A stretch of DNA of 17,284 nucleotides, taken from Paracoccaceae bacterium (GTDB lineage Bacteria > Pseudomonadota > Alphaproteobacteria > Rhodobacterales > Rhodobacteraceae). Where the stretch lies: the NCBI GenBank assembly GCA_026982255.1, contig JALSHL010000171.1, forward strand, positions 1 to 17,284. Direction: 5' to 3'. This document shows, in pieces, positions 7,384-16,083 of the stretch. The notes beneath the pieces were generated by a model. The model did not search any database. It was not told where the DNA came from and saw only the letters and a list, made by a program, of their open reading frames with translations. Both the position numbers and the translations under genes were made by a program. The stretch's first letter is position 1. Each line of letters starts with the position of its first letter.

Positions 7384-8369
7384 TTCAGCAGGTTGTCATA
7401 GATATCATAAATCGAGGGACCGACGAGAATGATCAGAAGCGGCGGAACGGTAAACATCATGGTGCCGATGGTCAGTTTCGTGGGCAGAACGTTGGCCTTT
7501 TCCTCTGCCCGCATCACCCGTTTGTCCCGCATTTCCGAGGCATACACCCGCAGGGCATCGGCAATCGAGGTGCCGAATTTTGCGGATTGTACCAGCACGG
7601 TGACAAAGGCACTGATATCGGCAACGCCGCAGCGTTCGGACATATCCCGCAGAACCGTCACGCGGTCCTTGCCGGCCCGCATCTCGTTGGCGACGATCTC
7701 GAATTCCTCTGCCAGTGTAGGGTAGGAGACCTTGATCTCGGTCGCCACCCGCAGGATAGCCTGGTCGAGAGACTGTCCCGCCTCGACACATACCAGCATC
7801 AGGTCGAGCGCATCGGGGAAGCCGTTGGTGACATCCTCCTGCCGTTGCTGCCGCCGCCGTTCGACCCAGTAGGACGGCAGATAGTAGCCGATAGCGCCGG
7901 GGATCAGCACGGTCATGATTACGCCCGTCATCCCCGGTTTTGACGGCTGAATCATGATATACAGAATACCGACCAGCATCAGTCCGATGCCCAGTGCCAT
8001 CTTGGCAAAATTCATCGACCGGACCGCATCTTTGGAGCGGTATCCGGCCTGGATCAGCTTCAGGCGGGCAGAGGAAAATTCTTCCTCGTCCTGCGGTTCC
8101 AGAAATTCCTTGAACTTCTCCAGACTGGCGCCGCGTCCGCTGTCGTAGCGCAACTTGGGGGAAGTATCGACACCCTTTTTCTCCTTCTTCTCGCGCCCGC
8201 CGAGACGGGGACCGGTTTGCAGTTTGGCAAACGGATCCTCTTCCTTTTTCAGCAATACGGGCAGGGCCAGCAGGATCATATACAGTCCCAGCAGCCCCAG
8301 AACCGCAAACGGTGTCATCGGTCCGAGAAAGGCATTCAGGAAAGCCCAGCTGTTCGAGAAAAATTCCAT
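7380..8369 (-). CDS. tadC: Tad pilus inner-membrane platform protein TadC
   Basis: A 329-residue type II secretion system F-family protein. It has an N-terminal membrane helix (about 15-38), a charged cytoplasmic linker rich in Lys/Glu (45-90), two further helices (about 118-165), and the T2SSF domain from about 180. That domain includes FPDALDLMLVCVEAGQSLDQ, the family signature around the first helix pair, and it ends in a C-terminal helix. With TadB it forms the platform on which the TadA ATPase acts to extract and polymerise pilin. It lies 17 bases after tadB and overlaps the first TPR lipoprotein gene by four bases. The start at 8369 has GGAG upstream with a rather long spacing of about 11 bases. 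Confidence 0.94.
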   Translation of the reverse strand: MEFFSNSWAFLNAFLGPMTPFAVLGLLGLYMILLALPVLLKKEEDPFAKLQTGPRLGGREKKEKKGVDTSPKLRYDSGRGASLEKFKEFLEPQDEEEFSSARLKLIQAGYRSKDAVRSMNFAKMALGIGLMLVGILYIMIQPSKPGMTGVIMTVLIPGAIGYYLPSYWVERRRQQRQEDVTNGFPDALDLMLVCVEAGQSLDQAILRVATEIKVSYPTLAEEFEIVANEMRAGKDRVTVLRDMSERCGVADISAFVTVLVQSAKFGTSIADALRVYASEMRDKRVMRAEEKANVLPTKLTIGTMMFTVPPLLIILVGPSIYDIYDNLLK

Positions 8370-8386
8370 GTCGCTCTGTTCTCCGG

Positions 8387-9349
8387 TCAGACCTTGATAT
8401 CAACCATGATACGCATGAAGATAACGTTTACAGTCAGGAAAATACCGACAACGATGGCTGCGGGCACGAATACGGGGGTATCCTGGACCTTGTCGTAATA
8501 TCCGGGTTGCATCACATTGATCAGCACCAGCGCCAGCAACGGAAAGATCGACAGAAACCAGCCGGACCACTTCGCTTCGGCCGTGATGGCGCGCACGCGG
8601 CGGAACAGTTTGAAGCGCGAACGGATAACCTTGGCCAGCCCCTCCAGAATTTCGGCGAGGTTACCACCCGACTGGCTCTGGATTTTCACAGCCACGGCCA
8701 GAAAGCGCAGGTCCTGCACGTCGATCCGTTCGGCCATTTTCTCCAGCGATTCATTGATATCCATGCCGTAGGTGGATTCATCCGCCAGCATCCCGAACTC
8801 GGTGCCGAGCGGGTCCGGCATTTCCTGTGCAACAGATGCCACCGCACTTGAAAACGGGTGGCCGACACGCAACGAACGCACGATCAGCTCGACGGCATCC
8901 GGCAATTGTTCTTCAAAAAGGGAAATCCGCTTCTTGGCCTTGTTGCGCAGCCATGTGTAGACCGCACCGTAACCCATAACCGCGGATATTCCGATCCGCA
9001 GGTTCAGCGCGGTTGCGGTAAACAGGGTCAGGGCAACGAAACTTGCAATAGCCACAAAAATCATCACCAGCACCAGCGCAACCGGCGAAAATGCGATATT
9101 GGCCTGTGCAGCCTTGGCCGAAAGCGGGGCGAGCAGGGGGATGCCGCGGGATTCGCGATGTTGTTCGCGCTCTTTGCGCAGGGTTTCCAGCACGTCCTCG
9201 GGGTTTTCACCGCTTTGCAGCAGTTGCAGTCGCCGGTTTACCTTGGACTCAAGACGCACCGATTTGCCGAAGAAGGCCAGATAGATGCCTTCGACCATAA
9301 AGAAAACACCGACAAAAATCAGCGCATATATTAGCGGTTGTATGCTCAT
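8387..9349 (-). CDS. tadB: Tad pilus inner-membrane platform protein TadB
   Basis: A 320-residue T2SSF-family membrane protein. It has an N-terminal helix (3-24), a cytoplasmic linker, two helices at about 88-130, the T2SSF domain at about 143-270 with EEQLPDAVELIVRSLRVGHP and the conserved QSGGNLAEILEGLA, and C-terminal helices (about 270-315). The order tadA-tadB-tadC and the co-directional short gaps (15 and 17 bases) are the standard arrangement. TadB and TadC probably form the heteromeric inner-membrane platform. The start at 9349 is preceded by AAGGA seven bases upstream. I see no truncation or missing domain. Confidence 0.95.
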   Translation of the reverse strand: MSIQPLIYALIFVGVFFMVEGIYLAFFGKSVRLESKVNRRLQLLQSGENPEDVLETLRKEREQHRESRGIPLLAPLSAKAAQANIAFSPVALVLVMIFVAIASFVALTLFTATALNLRIGISAVMGYGAVYTWLRNKAKKRISLFEEQLPDAVELIVRSLRVGHPFSSAVASVAQEMPDPLGTEFGMLADESTYGMDINESLEKMAERIDVQDLRFLAVAVKIQSQSGGNLAEILEGLAKVIRSRFKLFRRVRAITAEAKWSGWFLSIFPLLALVLINVMQPGYYDKVQDTPVFVPAAIVVGIFLTVNVIFMRIMVDIKV

Positions 9350-9364
9350 GCGGCCATCCTTTGC

Positions 9365-10846
<1,482 letters not shown>

Positions 10847-10857
10847 GGTGTTCTCCG

Positions 10858-12078
10858 TTAAACTATCGCGGCTTTCATTTCGTCTGCCGTTGTGATCAGC
10901 GCTTCGGCAATTTTGCGGATTTCCTTGCGCAAGGCGTTTTTCGGTGCGGCCTCGGCCAGCGGGCTGCCCTGGTCACAGGCTGCCAGAATAGCCTTTCCGC
11001 CGACGGGCAGATGGATATCGATATCGATTCCAAGGCTTTCCGAGAATTTCTTAGCACGCCCTCTACCGCTCACATCGGTAAACGACGGGGCGAAATTCAG
11101 AACATACTGGAGTTTTTCCTCGGGCAGTTCCTCGGCCTTGAGGGTTCGTATGAAACGCATGATGTTCTGGGCCGAACGCATGTCGAGGTGCAGCACTCCG
11201 AAGTAGGTTTCGGCAATTTGCAACACATCCGCCGACCAGTTCACCAGTACCGGCGGCAGGTCAACCACGACGAAATCGTATTTCGACTGTGCAAGGCTCA
11301 ACAACCGGTGAATCGCGTCGCCATCGACGATATCAAGCGGCATGGTTTCGGGCGGCGCGGTCATCACGGCCATCCGGGTTTTGAACGAGGTCAGCGCCTG
11401 CGCAAAACTCTCGGGCGTCAGATTATCCATATCTGTCAGCATTTCCGTCACAGCATCGCGCCGCGGCAGGTCCAGATATGTCGCGACGGATCCCGACTGG
11501 AAATTCAGGTCGATAATAGCGACCCGCGTCTTGGATTTTTTGTTATAGCTGGCCAGTTCCCAGGCAAGGTTGACCGCAAATGTCGTGGCGCCGACACCGC
11601 CCGCCAGGCCATAGACCGGCAACACGAAGCCTTTGCGCCGCGGAGCATCGTCCGTCTCGGGTGTTTTGGTTCCCGTATCCGTGTTGCGCAGCCTCTCGAT
11701 CGAGTCGCTGAATGCATCGTCGGGGAAAGGGTAGGGGATGAAGTCGTCCGCACCATGGCGCAGCAGGGTATGCAGGCCGGTCGGGCTGACGTTGTTTGCA
11801 ATCAGGATGGTTTTGGCACCGCGCCCTTTTACACCATCGATAAAGTGCAGAATCGGGTCGAGATCGGCTTCGTCCTCCTCGTCCACGCAGATCACGACAA
11901 ATTCCATCTGGTCGAGGGAACCGCGTTTCAGCGACTCCATGGCTTCGCGAAAAGAACCGACAGCCCAGTTCTTTGAAAACTGGTTGGTGAGTTCCACGCT
12001 GAGTTGCGGAAACTTCTTTATATTGCGCGTCGCGGCGAATACCTCGATCACGCGTTCTTTCAGCTTCAATAATGCCAT
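10858..12078 (-). CDS. cpaE: Tad pilus localisation ATPase-like protein CpaE/TadZ
   Basis: A 406-residue protein with an N-terminal receiver-like alpha/beta domain (about 10-135; VVICVDEEDEADLDPIL and a LLRHGADDFIPYPF end) and a C-terminal ParA/MinD-like domain (about 150-400). CpaE/TadZ is thought to place the Tad machine at the cell pole. The P-loop segment GLAGGVGATT (157-166) follows the ParA pattern, but Ala takes the place of both the signature and the Walker lysine (159 and 164). AIIDLNFQSGSV (187-198) and VVVDLPP give the Walker A' and B-like strands. TadZ proteins are known for atypical Walker A boxes, so this may be normal for the branch. The ATG at 12078 follows GGGGGA. It is the first gene after a terminator and an AT-rich gap, hence probably the head of its own operon. 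Confidence 0.95.
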   Translation of the reverse strand: MALLKLKERVIEVFAATRNIKKFPQLSVELTNQFSKNWAVGSFREAMESLKRGSLDQMEFVVICVDEEDEADLDPILHFIDGVKGRGAKTILIANNVSPTGLHTLLRHGADDFIPYPFPDDAFSDSIERLRNTDTGTKTPETDDAPRRKGFVLPVYGLAGGVGATTFAVNLAWELASYNKKSKTRVAIIDLNFQSGSVATYLDLPRRDAVTEMLTDMDNLTPESFAQALTSFKTRMAVMTAPPETMPLDIVDGDAIHRLLSLAQSKYDFVVVDLPPVLVNWSADVLQIAETYFGVLHLDMRSAQNIMRFIRTLKAEELPEEKLQYVLNFAPSFTDVSGRGRAKKFSESLGIDIDIHLPVGGKAILAACDQGSPLAEAAPKNALRKEIRKIAEALITTADEMKAAIV

Positions 12079-12306
12079 ATTTCCCCCACGGTAGAAAAGT
12101 CGGCCCCTTTTGTGACCTCCGGATACTGCTACTTTATTACTGGCGATTTAACGGATTTGGCTACAACACACAATTTATAACGCCAAATCATGGATTTTTA
12201 TCAAATCATTAAACTGTTACAAAATCAATATGCCCATCACGGCCATACCGGAGGAAGCGGAATAAAAAAGGCCCCGAAGGGCCCTTCAAGTGATATGGAG
12301 AGGCGG
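12079..12306 (-). promoter_or_regulatory. AT-rich spacer before cpaE, probable promoter region
   Basis: No gene is visible here. The segment is much more AT-rich than the genes around it, particularly 12125-12240, and separates the end of the OmpA-like gene and its terminator from the cpaE start. A 5-3-5 inverted repeat (AAATC/GATTT) lies at 12185-12197. I cannot single out a -35/-10 pair with confidence, but a promoter driving cpaE to cpaA is expected because the upstream terminator would otherwise leave these genes unread. Confidence 0.45.
12264..12286 (-). terminator. Intrinsic terminator after the OmpA-like lipoprotein gene
   Basis: Read on the minus strand, a 5-base-pair stem GGCCC/GGGCC closed by a UUCG tetraloop is followed directly by six T. 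It lies about 20 bases after the stop of the OmpA-like gene. Stem, stable tetraloop and T-run are all visible, so termination of the cpaB-cpaC-ompA transcript here is likely. It divides the tad locus ahead of cpaE. Confidence 0.85.
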
Positions 12307-12912
12307 TTAGTTGCCACCGCCGCCACCGACGTAACGGTTGTAAACGTTCACAGCGGCCTTGCCATCGAAGTCGTCGCCCAGATACCCCGGAACATATCCG
12401 GCCACCACGGTAACCGTGCGCCGGTTCAGGCGTTCCCGGTTTTCGGTGTTGACCAGCGGCTCGGACTCGCCGCGCGACACAGCGGCAATCAGGTTCGAGC
12501 GGGGCACGCCCTGCGAAACCAGATAGTTGACAGCCGCCTGCGCCCGACGCTGGCCAAGGCGCTGGTTATAGGCCGTCGAACCTACCTTGTCGGTATGTCC
12601 GAAGACCTTGAAGCGCACCATCGGGTAGCGTTTGATCCACGCCGCCTGTTTGCGCAGGATGGCCTTGGCCTCGGCATCGAGCGTCGCCTTGTTGAACTCG
12701 AAGTTGATCATGGTCGGAACCGCGCGCTGGAAGCGCTGGTCCAGACTGCGCAACATGTCGCCCGGCGCCAGATAGGCCGTCTGGGCGAACTGGTTCGCGG
12801 CGGCGGCTTCGGCGAAGGTGGCTTCGTTGCTCAGCTTGCCCGCCTGTTGCAGGCAGCCAGCGGTGACGAGCATGACAGAAGCGGCGAAAGTCAGTTTGAG
12901 TGTCGTTTTCAT
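12307..12912 (-). CDS. OmpA-family lipoprotein of the Tad locus
   Basis: A 201-residue protein with a signal peptide ending in VTAGC, giving a probable lipidated Cys at 20. After a short linker, an OmpA peptidoglycan-binding domain spans about 65-170. It includes INFEFNKATLDAEAKAIL and the diaminopimelate-binding pattern GHTDKVGSTAYNQRLGQRRA, with Asp108 and Arg123 in the conserved places. It ends in an unusual Gly-rich tail, YVGGGGGN. A tether between outer membrane and cell wall near the secretin is the likely role; OmpA-like genes often accompany alphaproteobacterial tad loci. The ATG at 12912 was chosen because it begins the signal peptide; an in-frame start 24 bases upstream adds a non-signal-like tail. 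It begins four bases after the cpaC stop and ends at a terminator. Confidence 0.92.
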   Translation of the reverse strand: MKTTLKLTFAASVMLVTAGCLQQAGKLSNEATFAEAAAANQFAQTAYLAPGDMLRSLDQRFQRAVPTMINFEFNKATLDAEAKAILRKQAAWIKRYPMVRFKVFGHTDKVGSTAYNQRLGQRRAQAAVNYLVSQGVPRSNLIAAVSRGESEPLVNTENRERLNRRTVTVVAGYVPGYLGDDFDGKAAVNVYNRYVGGGGGN

Positions 12913-12916
12913 TGCC

Positions 12917-14287
12917 CTACTCCAACACGTAGCCATAGGAGCCCTGGATATCTTGCCCAGATCCTCCGAGCGCCGACCCTTCGGTCGTTCCCAGCAGGAA
13001 GAGTTCTTCCTCCGTCGGGATGCGCATGTTGTTCGTTGCCATGCTCAGTGCATCCGAATTGGTCGGAGCAACAAGATGCGGCGTGATGATGATCACCAGT
13101 TCGGTCTGCTGACGCTGGAAATCGGTGCTGCGGAAGAGTGCGCCGAGGATCGGCACATCGCCCAGCCACGGAACCTGTCCGACACTGTCGCCGAAGTCGT
13201 CCTGAAGCAGTCCGGCGATGGCAAAGCTCTGCCCGTCGCGCATTTCAACCGTGGTTTCCGTGCTGCGGTTCTTGAAGCCGGCAATACCGTTCACTGTTAC
13301 CGACTGGTCAATGGAGCTTACCGAAGTCAGCAGTTTCAGGCTGATCAGGTTGTCATCGATAACGGTCGGGGTGAATTCCAGATTGACCCCGAAGGATTTG
13401 AAGACAATTTCGAGCGTTCCGTTCGGACCGTTCTGCGGCACCGGATATTCGCCACCGGCAAAGAACGTGGCTTTCTGGCCGGATATGGCCACAACGTTCG
13501 GTTCGGCCAGTGTCCGGACCATCCCTTTACTTTCAAGGGCCTCGATCAGGACGTTAACCGCCAGACCGCCGCCGCCGAAGGTGAACCCGATGGAGCCGTT
13601 GTTACCACCCGTCGTCGGAACGATGGGGGCGGGAACGCCCGTGGCCGCGCCTGTAAGGCTGCCGCTGCCGCCCGAAAGTCCGGTCAGGCTGGAAATGCCG
13701 ACGCTGGAACTCAGGCTCTTGGAGACCGAGCGGCTCATTTCCGCGAAACGGACCTGCAACATTACCTGCTGCGTGCCGCCAACCATCATCAGGTTGGTCA
13801 CCTTGTCCGGAGCATACCGGTTGGCCAGTTCCATGGCGCGCGCCACCTTGCGGGCGCCGGAAACCGTGCCACTCAGCACGATGCCGTCATTGGCTGTGCG
13901 CACCTCGATCGGCTCGCCGGGCAGGATCTCCGCCAGACGCTCCTTGAATTCCGCGATATCGGGAAGAACCCGCACATCCACATTTGCTACCAGACTTCCG
14001 TCGGCGCCGAAAATGGTCAGGGTTGTGCGTCCGGGGACTTTGCCCAGAACGTAGATTGTGCTTTCCGAAAGGGTGGCAATATCGGCAATGGCCGGATTTG
14101 CAACGGAGATTTCCGAAAACGGTTGATCACTCTGAACGACGATGGCGCGATTGACCGCCACCGATATATTACTGGATGTTGCGCCGCGCATGACCGACAG
14201 CACGCTCTGCGCGTGTGTGACGGTCACTGCGGGGGCCGCAATGGCGAGTCCCAGAAGACCCGCCCGGATTAGTCTGGTAAAGCTCAT
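12917..14287 (-). CDS. cpaC: Tad outer-membrane secretin CpaC/RcpA
   Basis: CpaC forms the outer-membrane channel for the Flp pilus. The 456-residue protein has a Sec signal peptide (cleavage likely after THA at 26), a pilus-assembly N1-like domain (about 42-115; IVVQSDQPFSEISVANPAIA), a BON-like domain (about 117-185) and the secretin core (about 195-430). The core carries RTLAEPNVVAISGQ and the hallmark VPWLGDVPILGALFRS, ending with TELVIIITPHLVAP. All expected parts are present. The start at 14287 directly precedes the signal peptide and has AGGA five bases upstream. Another in-frame ATG at 14329 lies inside an imperfect hairpin, lacks a ribosome binding site and would spoil the signal peptide. 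It is followed by the OmpA-like gene after four bases. Confidence 0.95.
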   Translation of the reverse strand: MSFTRLIRAGLLGLAIAAPAVTVTHAQSVLSVMRGATSSNISVAVNRAIVVQSDQPFSEISVANPAIADIATLSESTIYVLGKVPGRTTLTIFGADGSLVANVDVRVLPDIAEFKERLAEILPGEPIEVRTANDGIVLSGTVSGARKVARAMELANRYAPDKVTNLMMVGGTQQVMLQVRFAEMSRSVSKSLSSSVGISSLTGLSGGSGSLTGAATGVPAPIVPTTGGNNGSIGFTFGGGGLAVNVLIEALESKGMVRTLAEPNVVAISGQKATFFAGGEYPVPQNGPNGTLEIVFKSFGVNLEFTPTVIDDNLISLKLLTSVSSIDQSVTVNGIAGFKNRSTETTVEMRDGQSFAIAGLLQDDFGDSVGQVPWLGDVPILGALFRSTDFQRQQTELVIIITPHLVAPTNSDALSMATNNMRIPTEEELFLLGTTEGSALGGSGQDIQGSYGYVLE

Positions 14288-14324
14288 GTGATCCTGCCTC
14301 TCAAAACCACTATTGTTAATTTCG

Positions 14325-14356
14325 CGCATTTTCTGCGTCTATCCGCGAAGAATGCG
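14325..14356 (-). other. Imperfect hairpin in the cpaC leader
   Basis: An inverted repeat with outer arms CGCATT and AATGCG and inner CGC/GCG pairs around a six-base loop. On the minus-strand RNA two A/C mismatches interrupt the stem and one G-U pair is needed. It lies 38 bases upstream of the chosen cpaC start and covers the alternative ATG. No T-run follows, so it is not a terminator. Confidence 0.45.
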
Positions 14357-14392
14357 TGAAACCGAGGCGAATTTCAACAAACTTTTTCAATT

Positions 14393-14424
14393 CGATTCGC
14401 CACTGTTGCAAAAATGGCGAATCG
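14393..14424 (-). other. Perfect 10-bp inverted repeat in the cpaB-cpaC spacer
   Basis: Arms CGATTCGCCA (14393-14402) and TGGCGAATCG (14415-14424) are perfect complements separated by 12 bases. It lies about 20 bases after the cpaB stop and would form a stable hairpin in the cpaB-cpaC mRNA. The downstream side on the minus strand is AATTGAAAAAG, without a T-run, so an mRNA processing, stability or attenuation element is more likely than an intrinsic terminator. A regulator-binding operator is also possible. Confidence 0.7.
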
Positions 14425-14444
14425 CAGGAGGATACCGGGCCGGA

Positions 14445-15275
14445 TTATTCTACGGGGCAGGGGACCACGAGTTCGATCACCTCGGCGCCTTTCCGGGTGC
14501 GAATGGTGCAGACCGGTTTTGCTTCTTCGACTATAGTCTGCACGCCTGTGATGTCTGTCTGGTCGACCTCGATCGTGCCGGTTTCGGCGACATCCTCGAC
14601 CCCGCGCAGGGAGAGGGTCAGCTGGCCTGTCCGTTGTGCCTGTGTCAATTCTGCAACAATCTGCGGAGAAACTTCTACGGTGACGTTTCTTGCGACCGAC
14701 GGGGTCATCCCGTCACCCTGTGCGGTCTGGTCGATGGCGATCAGCTTGATTTTTTCGAAAATCAGCTTGGTAATGGTTTTTCCGCCCGCGTCGCCTGTCC
14801 AGAAAATGTCCACACGGTCGCCGGGTTGCAGGAAACCGGCCACGCCGGTCGTCACATCGACACGGATCGTGATGGCGCGCATTCCGGGGGCGAGGCGGGA
14901 GCGGATGCCCGCATCTTCGCCGAAATTGGTGACCATGCCGGGGAGGATCGGTTCATTGGGCAGAATATCCCGCAATATGGCGCGGGGCTCCTGTCCCTCG
15001 GTGCCAATGACATCCTCGAGCGACAGGAACGCCCCCGGGGGGACCGCGTCGGCCGGCCATTTGACCATGCGCACGTCGTCCGGTTTCAGATAGCGGGCAA
15101 ATTCCAGTTTTCGCGCGGCAACCGCGACCTCGGTCGTTTCGATCTGGGGCACCTGGTTACGTCTTTCGGCCGCAAGGGCGGCTTCATACTCGTTAAAACG
15201 CTGCATGACCATATAGGCGGCAGAGCCGGCCAGTCCGAGGCCGACAAGCAGAATGAGAGCAAAGACAATGCGCAT
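14445..15275 (-). CDS. cpaB: Tad pilus assembly protein CpaB/RcpC
   Basis: A 276-residue periplasmic protein anchored by an N-terminal signal-anchor helix (about 3-24). A SAF-like domain follows (about 46-112; VAVAARKLEFARYLKPDDV and FLSLEDVIGT), then an RcpC-type domain (about 125-250) with RAITIRVDVTTGVAGFLQPG and DRVDIFW. Two cysteines at 256 and 273 near the C-terminus could form a disulphide. CpaB works with the secretin CpaC in the outer part of the Tad machine. The start at 15275 has GGGA about eight bases upstream. It is the first gene after the flp terminator, 126 bases from it, so it probably has its own promoter, and it is separated from cpaC by a 157-base structured spacer. Confidence 0.94.
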   Translation of the reverse strand: MRIVFALILLVGLGLAGSAAYMVMQRFNEYEAALAAERRNQVPQIETTEVAVAARKLEFARYLKPDDVRMVKWPADAVPPGAFLSLEDVIGTEGQEPRAILRDILPNEPILPGMVTNFGEDAGIRSRLAPGMRAITIRVDVTTGVAGFLQPGDRVDIFWTGDAGGKTITKLIFEKIKLIAIDQTAQGDGMTPSVARNVTVEVSPQIVAELTQAQRTGQLTLSLRGVEDVAETGTIEVDQTDITGVQTIVEEAKPVCTIRTRKGAEVIELVVPCPVE

Positions 15276-15401
15276 AAAGAGTTCCCGATATCTGTGGAAC
15301 CGCCCGGGTGGCGGTCCGCTTGTTCCCGTAACAAATACGGCAGATGCGATTTACATTCAAATAAAATGTCGGGCCGGAGTTTCAAGCGCCTGAAACCGGA
15401 C
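15276..15401 (-). promoter_or_regulatory. Leader and probable promoter region of cpaB
   Basis: This gap lies between the flp terminator and cpaB. A possible sigma-70-like pair on the minus strand is TTGAAA and TATTTG, 16 bases apart; this is weak evidence. A 6-bp inverted repeat ACCGCC/GGCGGT with a five-base loop sits at 15299-15315, about 24 bases upstream of the cpaB start, and could fold in the 5' leader. Confidence 0.35.
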
Positions 15402-15435
15402 AAAAAAAGACCGGAACGGTTTCCCGTTCCGGTCT
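15402..15435 (-). terminator. Strong intrinsic terminator downstream of flp
   Basis: Minus-strand RNA forms a perfect 12-bp stem (AGACCGGAACGG with CCGTTCCGGTCT) closed by a GAAA tetraloop and followed by a run of seven T on the DNA coding sense. It lies about 50 bases after the flp stop. Such a strong terminator would let flp be transcribed as a short, abundant, separate message. Confidence 0.95.
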
Positions 15436-15448
15436 GTATATTTACTGC

Positions 15449-15471
15449 TACCCGTTTGCGTAGGACGGGTA
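15449..15471 (-). other. Second hairpin between flp stop and its terminator
   Basis: Arms TACCCGT and ACGGGTA are perfectly complementary around a nine-base loop. GCTAC/GTAGC flanks offer an alternative outer pairing. It is placed between the flp stop and the terminator and lacks its own T-run. A role in 3'-end mRNA stability of the pilin message is plausible but inferred. Confidence 0.55.
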
Positions 15472-15483
15472 ACCGTAGCCGGT

Positions 15484-15687
15484 TTAGGTGCCGGTGATCG
15501 CGGTGGTTGCAGCGGAGGAGTTGGCGCCGGACAGCTCGGAATTGATCGAGACAGCCGCGTTGTTGATGCCGCCGGAGATGGCCGTCAGAACAGCAATTGC
15601 GATGCCAACGATGGCTGCGGTCAGAACAACCCAGTCAACAGTTACGGCACCGGATTCGTTTTTGAAGAAGTTTGCGAACAGTTTCAT
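15484..15687 (-). CDS. flp: Flp-family type IVc pilin, divergent processing motif
   Basis: A 67-residue pilin precursor, the main structural subunit expected for this locus. The short basic leader MKLFANFFKNESG is followed by the hydrophobic assembly helix starting AVTVDWVVLTAAIVGIAIAV. CpaA should cut after Gly13, leaving a 54-residue mature pilin with a Ser/Ala/Asn/Thr-rich tail. In classical Flp pilins the mature start reads xxxxEY; here the corresponding pair is Asp18-Trp19. Start ATG 15687 has AAGGGA seven bases upstream; an upstream in-frame GTG at 15726 would add residues unlike a leader. It is transcribed away from the TRAP gene and ends at two hairpins, the second a strong terminator, so it is probably monocistronic. 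Identification rests on length, leader/helix pattern and position. Confidence 0.9.
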   Translation of the reverse strand: MKLFANFFKNESGAVTVDWVVLTAAIVGIAIAVLTAISGGINNAAVSINSELSGANSSAATTAITGT

Positions 15688-15863
15688 TTTGTTTTCCCTT
15701 TCCAAGGATTCGGTTTGATCAGTCACGCCCGGAATACGCCGGACACTTACTGGATACGCCCTACGGAGGCTCTACAATTAGCAACGAAATCCAGAAGCGT
15801 TATATATGCCTGATATGCTGGCGACGCGCCTCGTGAATCTGTTGCACCCCTTTAACCAAGAGA

Positions 15864-15929
15864 ATTGGGCAAAATTGGGGCAGTCTGTGTCCCATATTGG
15901 GAAAAATTTGACTATTTGGGTCAAAATTC
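15864..15929. repeat. Cluster of A/T-TTGGG-A-rich motifs upstream of flp
   Basis: Three imperfect copies are visible: ATTGGGCAAAATTGG (15864), ATTGGGAAAAATTTG (15896) and TTTGGGTCAAAATTC (15915). Counting every TTGGG gives four, starting 10, 22 and 19 bases apart, close to whole helical turns. CCCATATTGGG at 15891-15901 is also a small inverted repeat. An operator array for a regulator of flp is a reasonable reading, not shown. Confidence 0.5.
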
Positions 15930-16083
15930 ATGAGATATGCGCATAACATCTTGATAACAAATATAATTTTTTTGAGGAAATAATTCCTGAAATTTAGAAT
16001 AATTCCATGTTTGCCCGCCATATCCGGTCGATTATGTGCCGGTTCCGGCCAAAACGGACAGGAATCATACCGGGAATCGCCCT

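Noticed and set aside
12190..13086. 298-residue plus-strand reading frame over the OmpA-like gene
   Set aside because: It runs antisense to a well-supported lipoprotein gene and through its terminator, and shows no family motif.
12818..14272. 484-residue plus-strand reading frame opposite cpaC
   Set aside because: Antisense shadow of the secretin gene; no start context or motif supports it.
15852..15857. TTAACC, resembling half of a CtrA binding site upstream of flp
   Set aside because: CtrA sites need a spaced TTAA-N7-TTAA arrangement; only one half is visible, which is expected by chance in AT-rich DNA.
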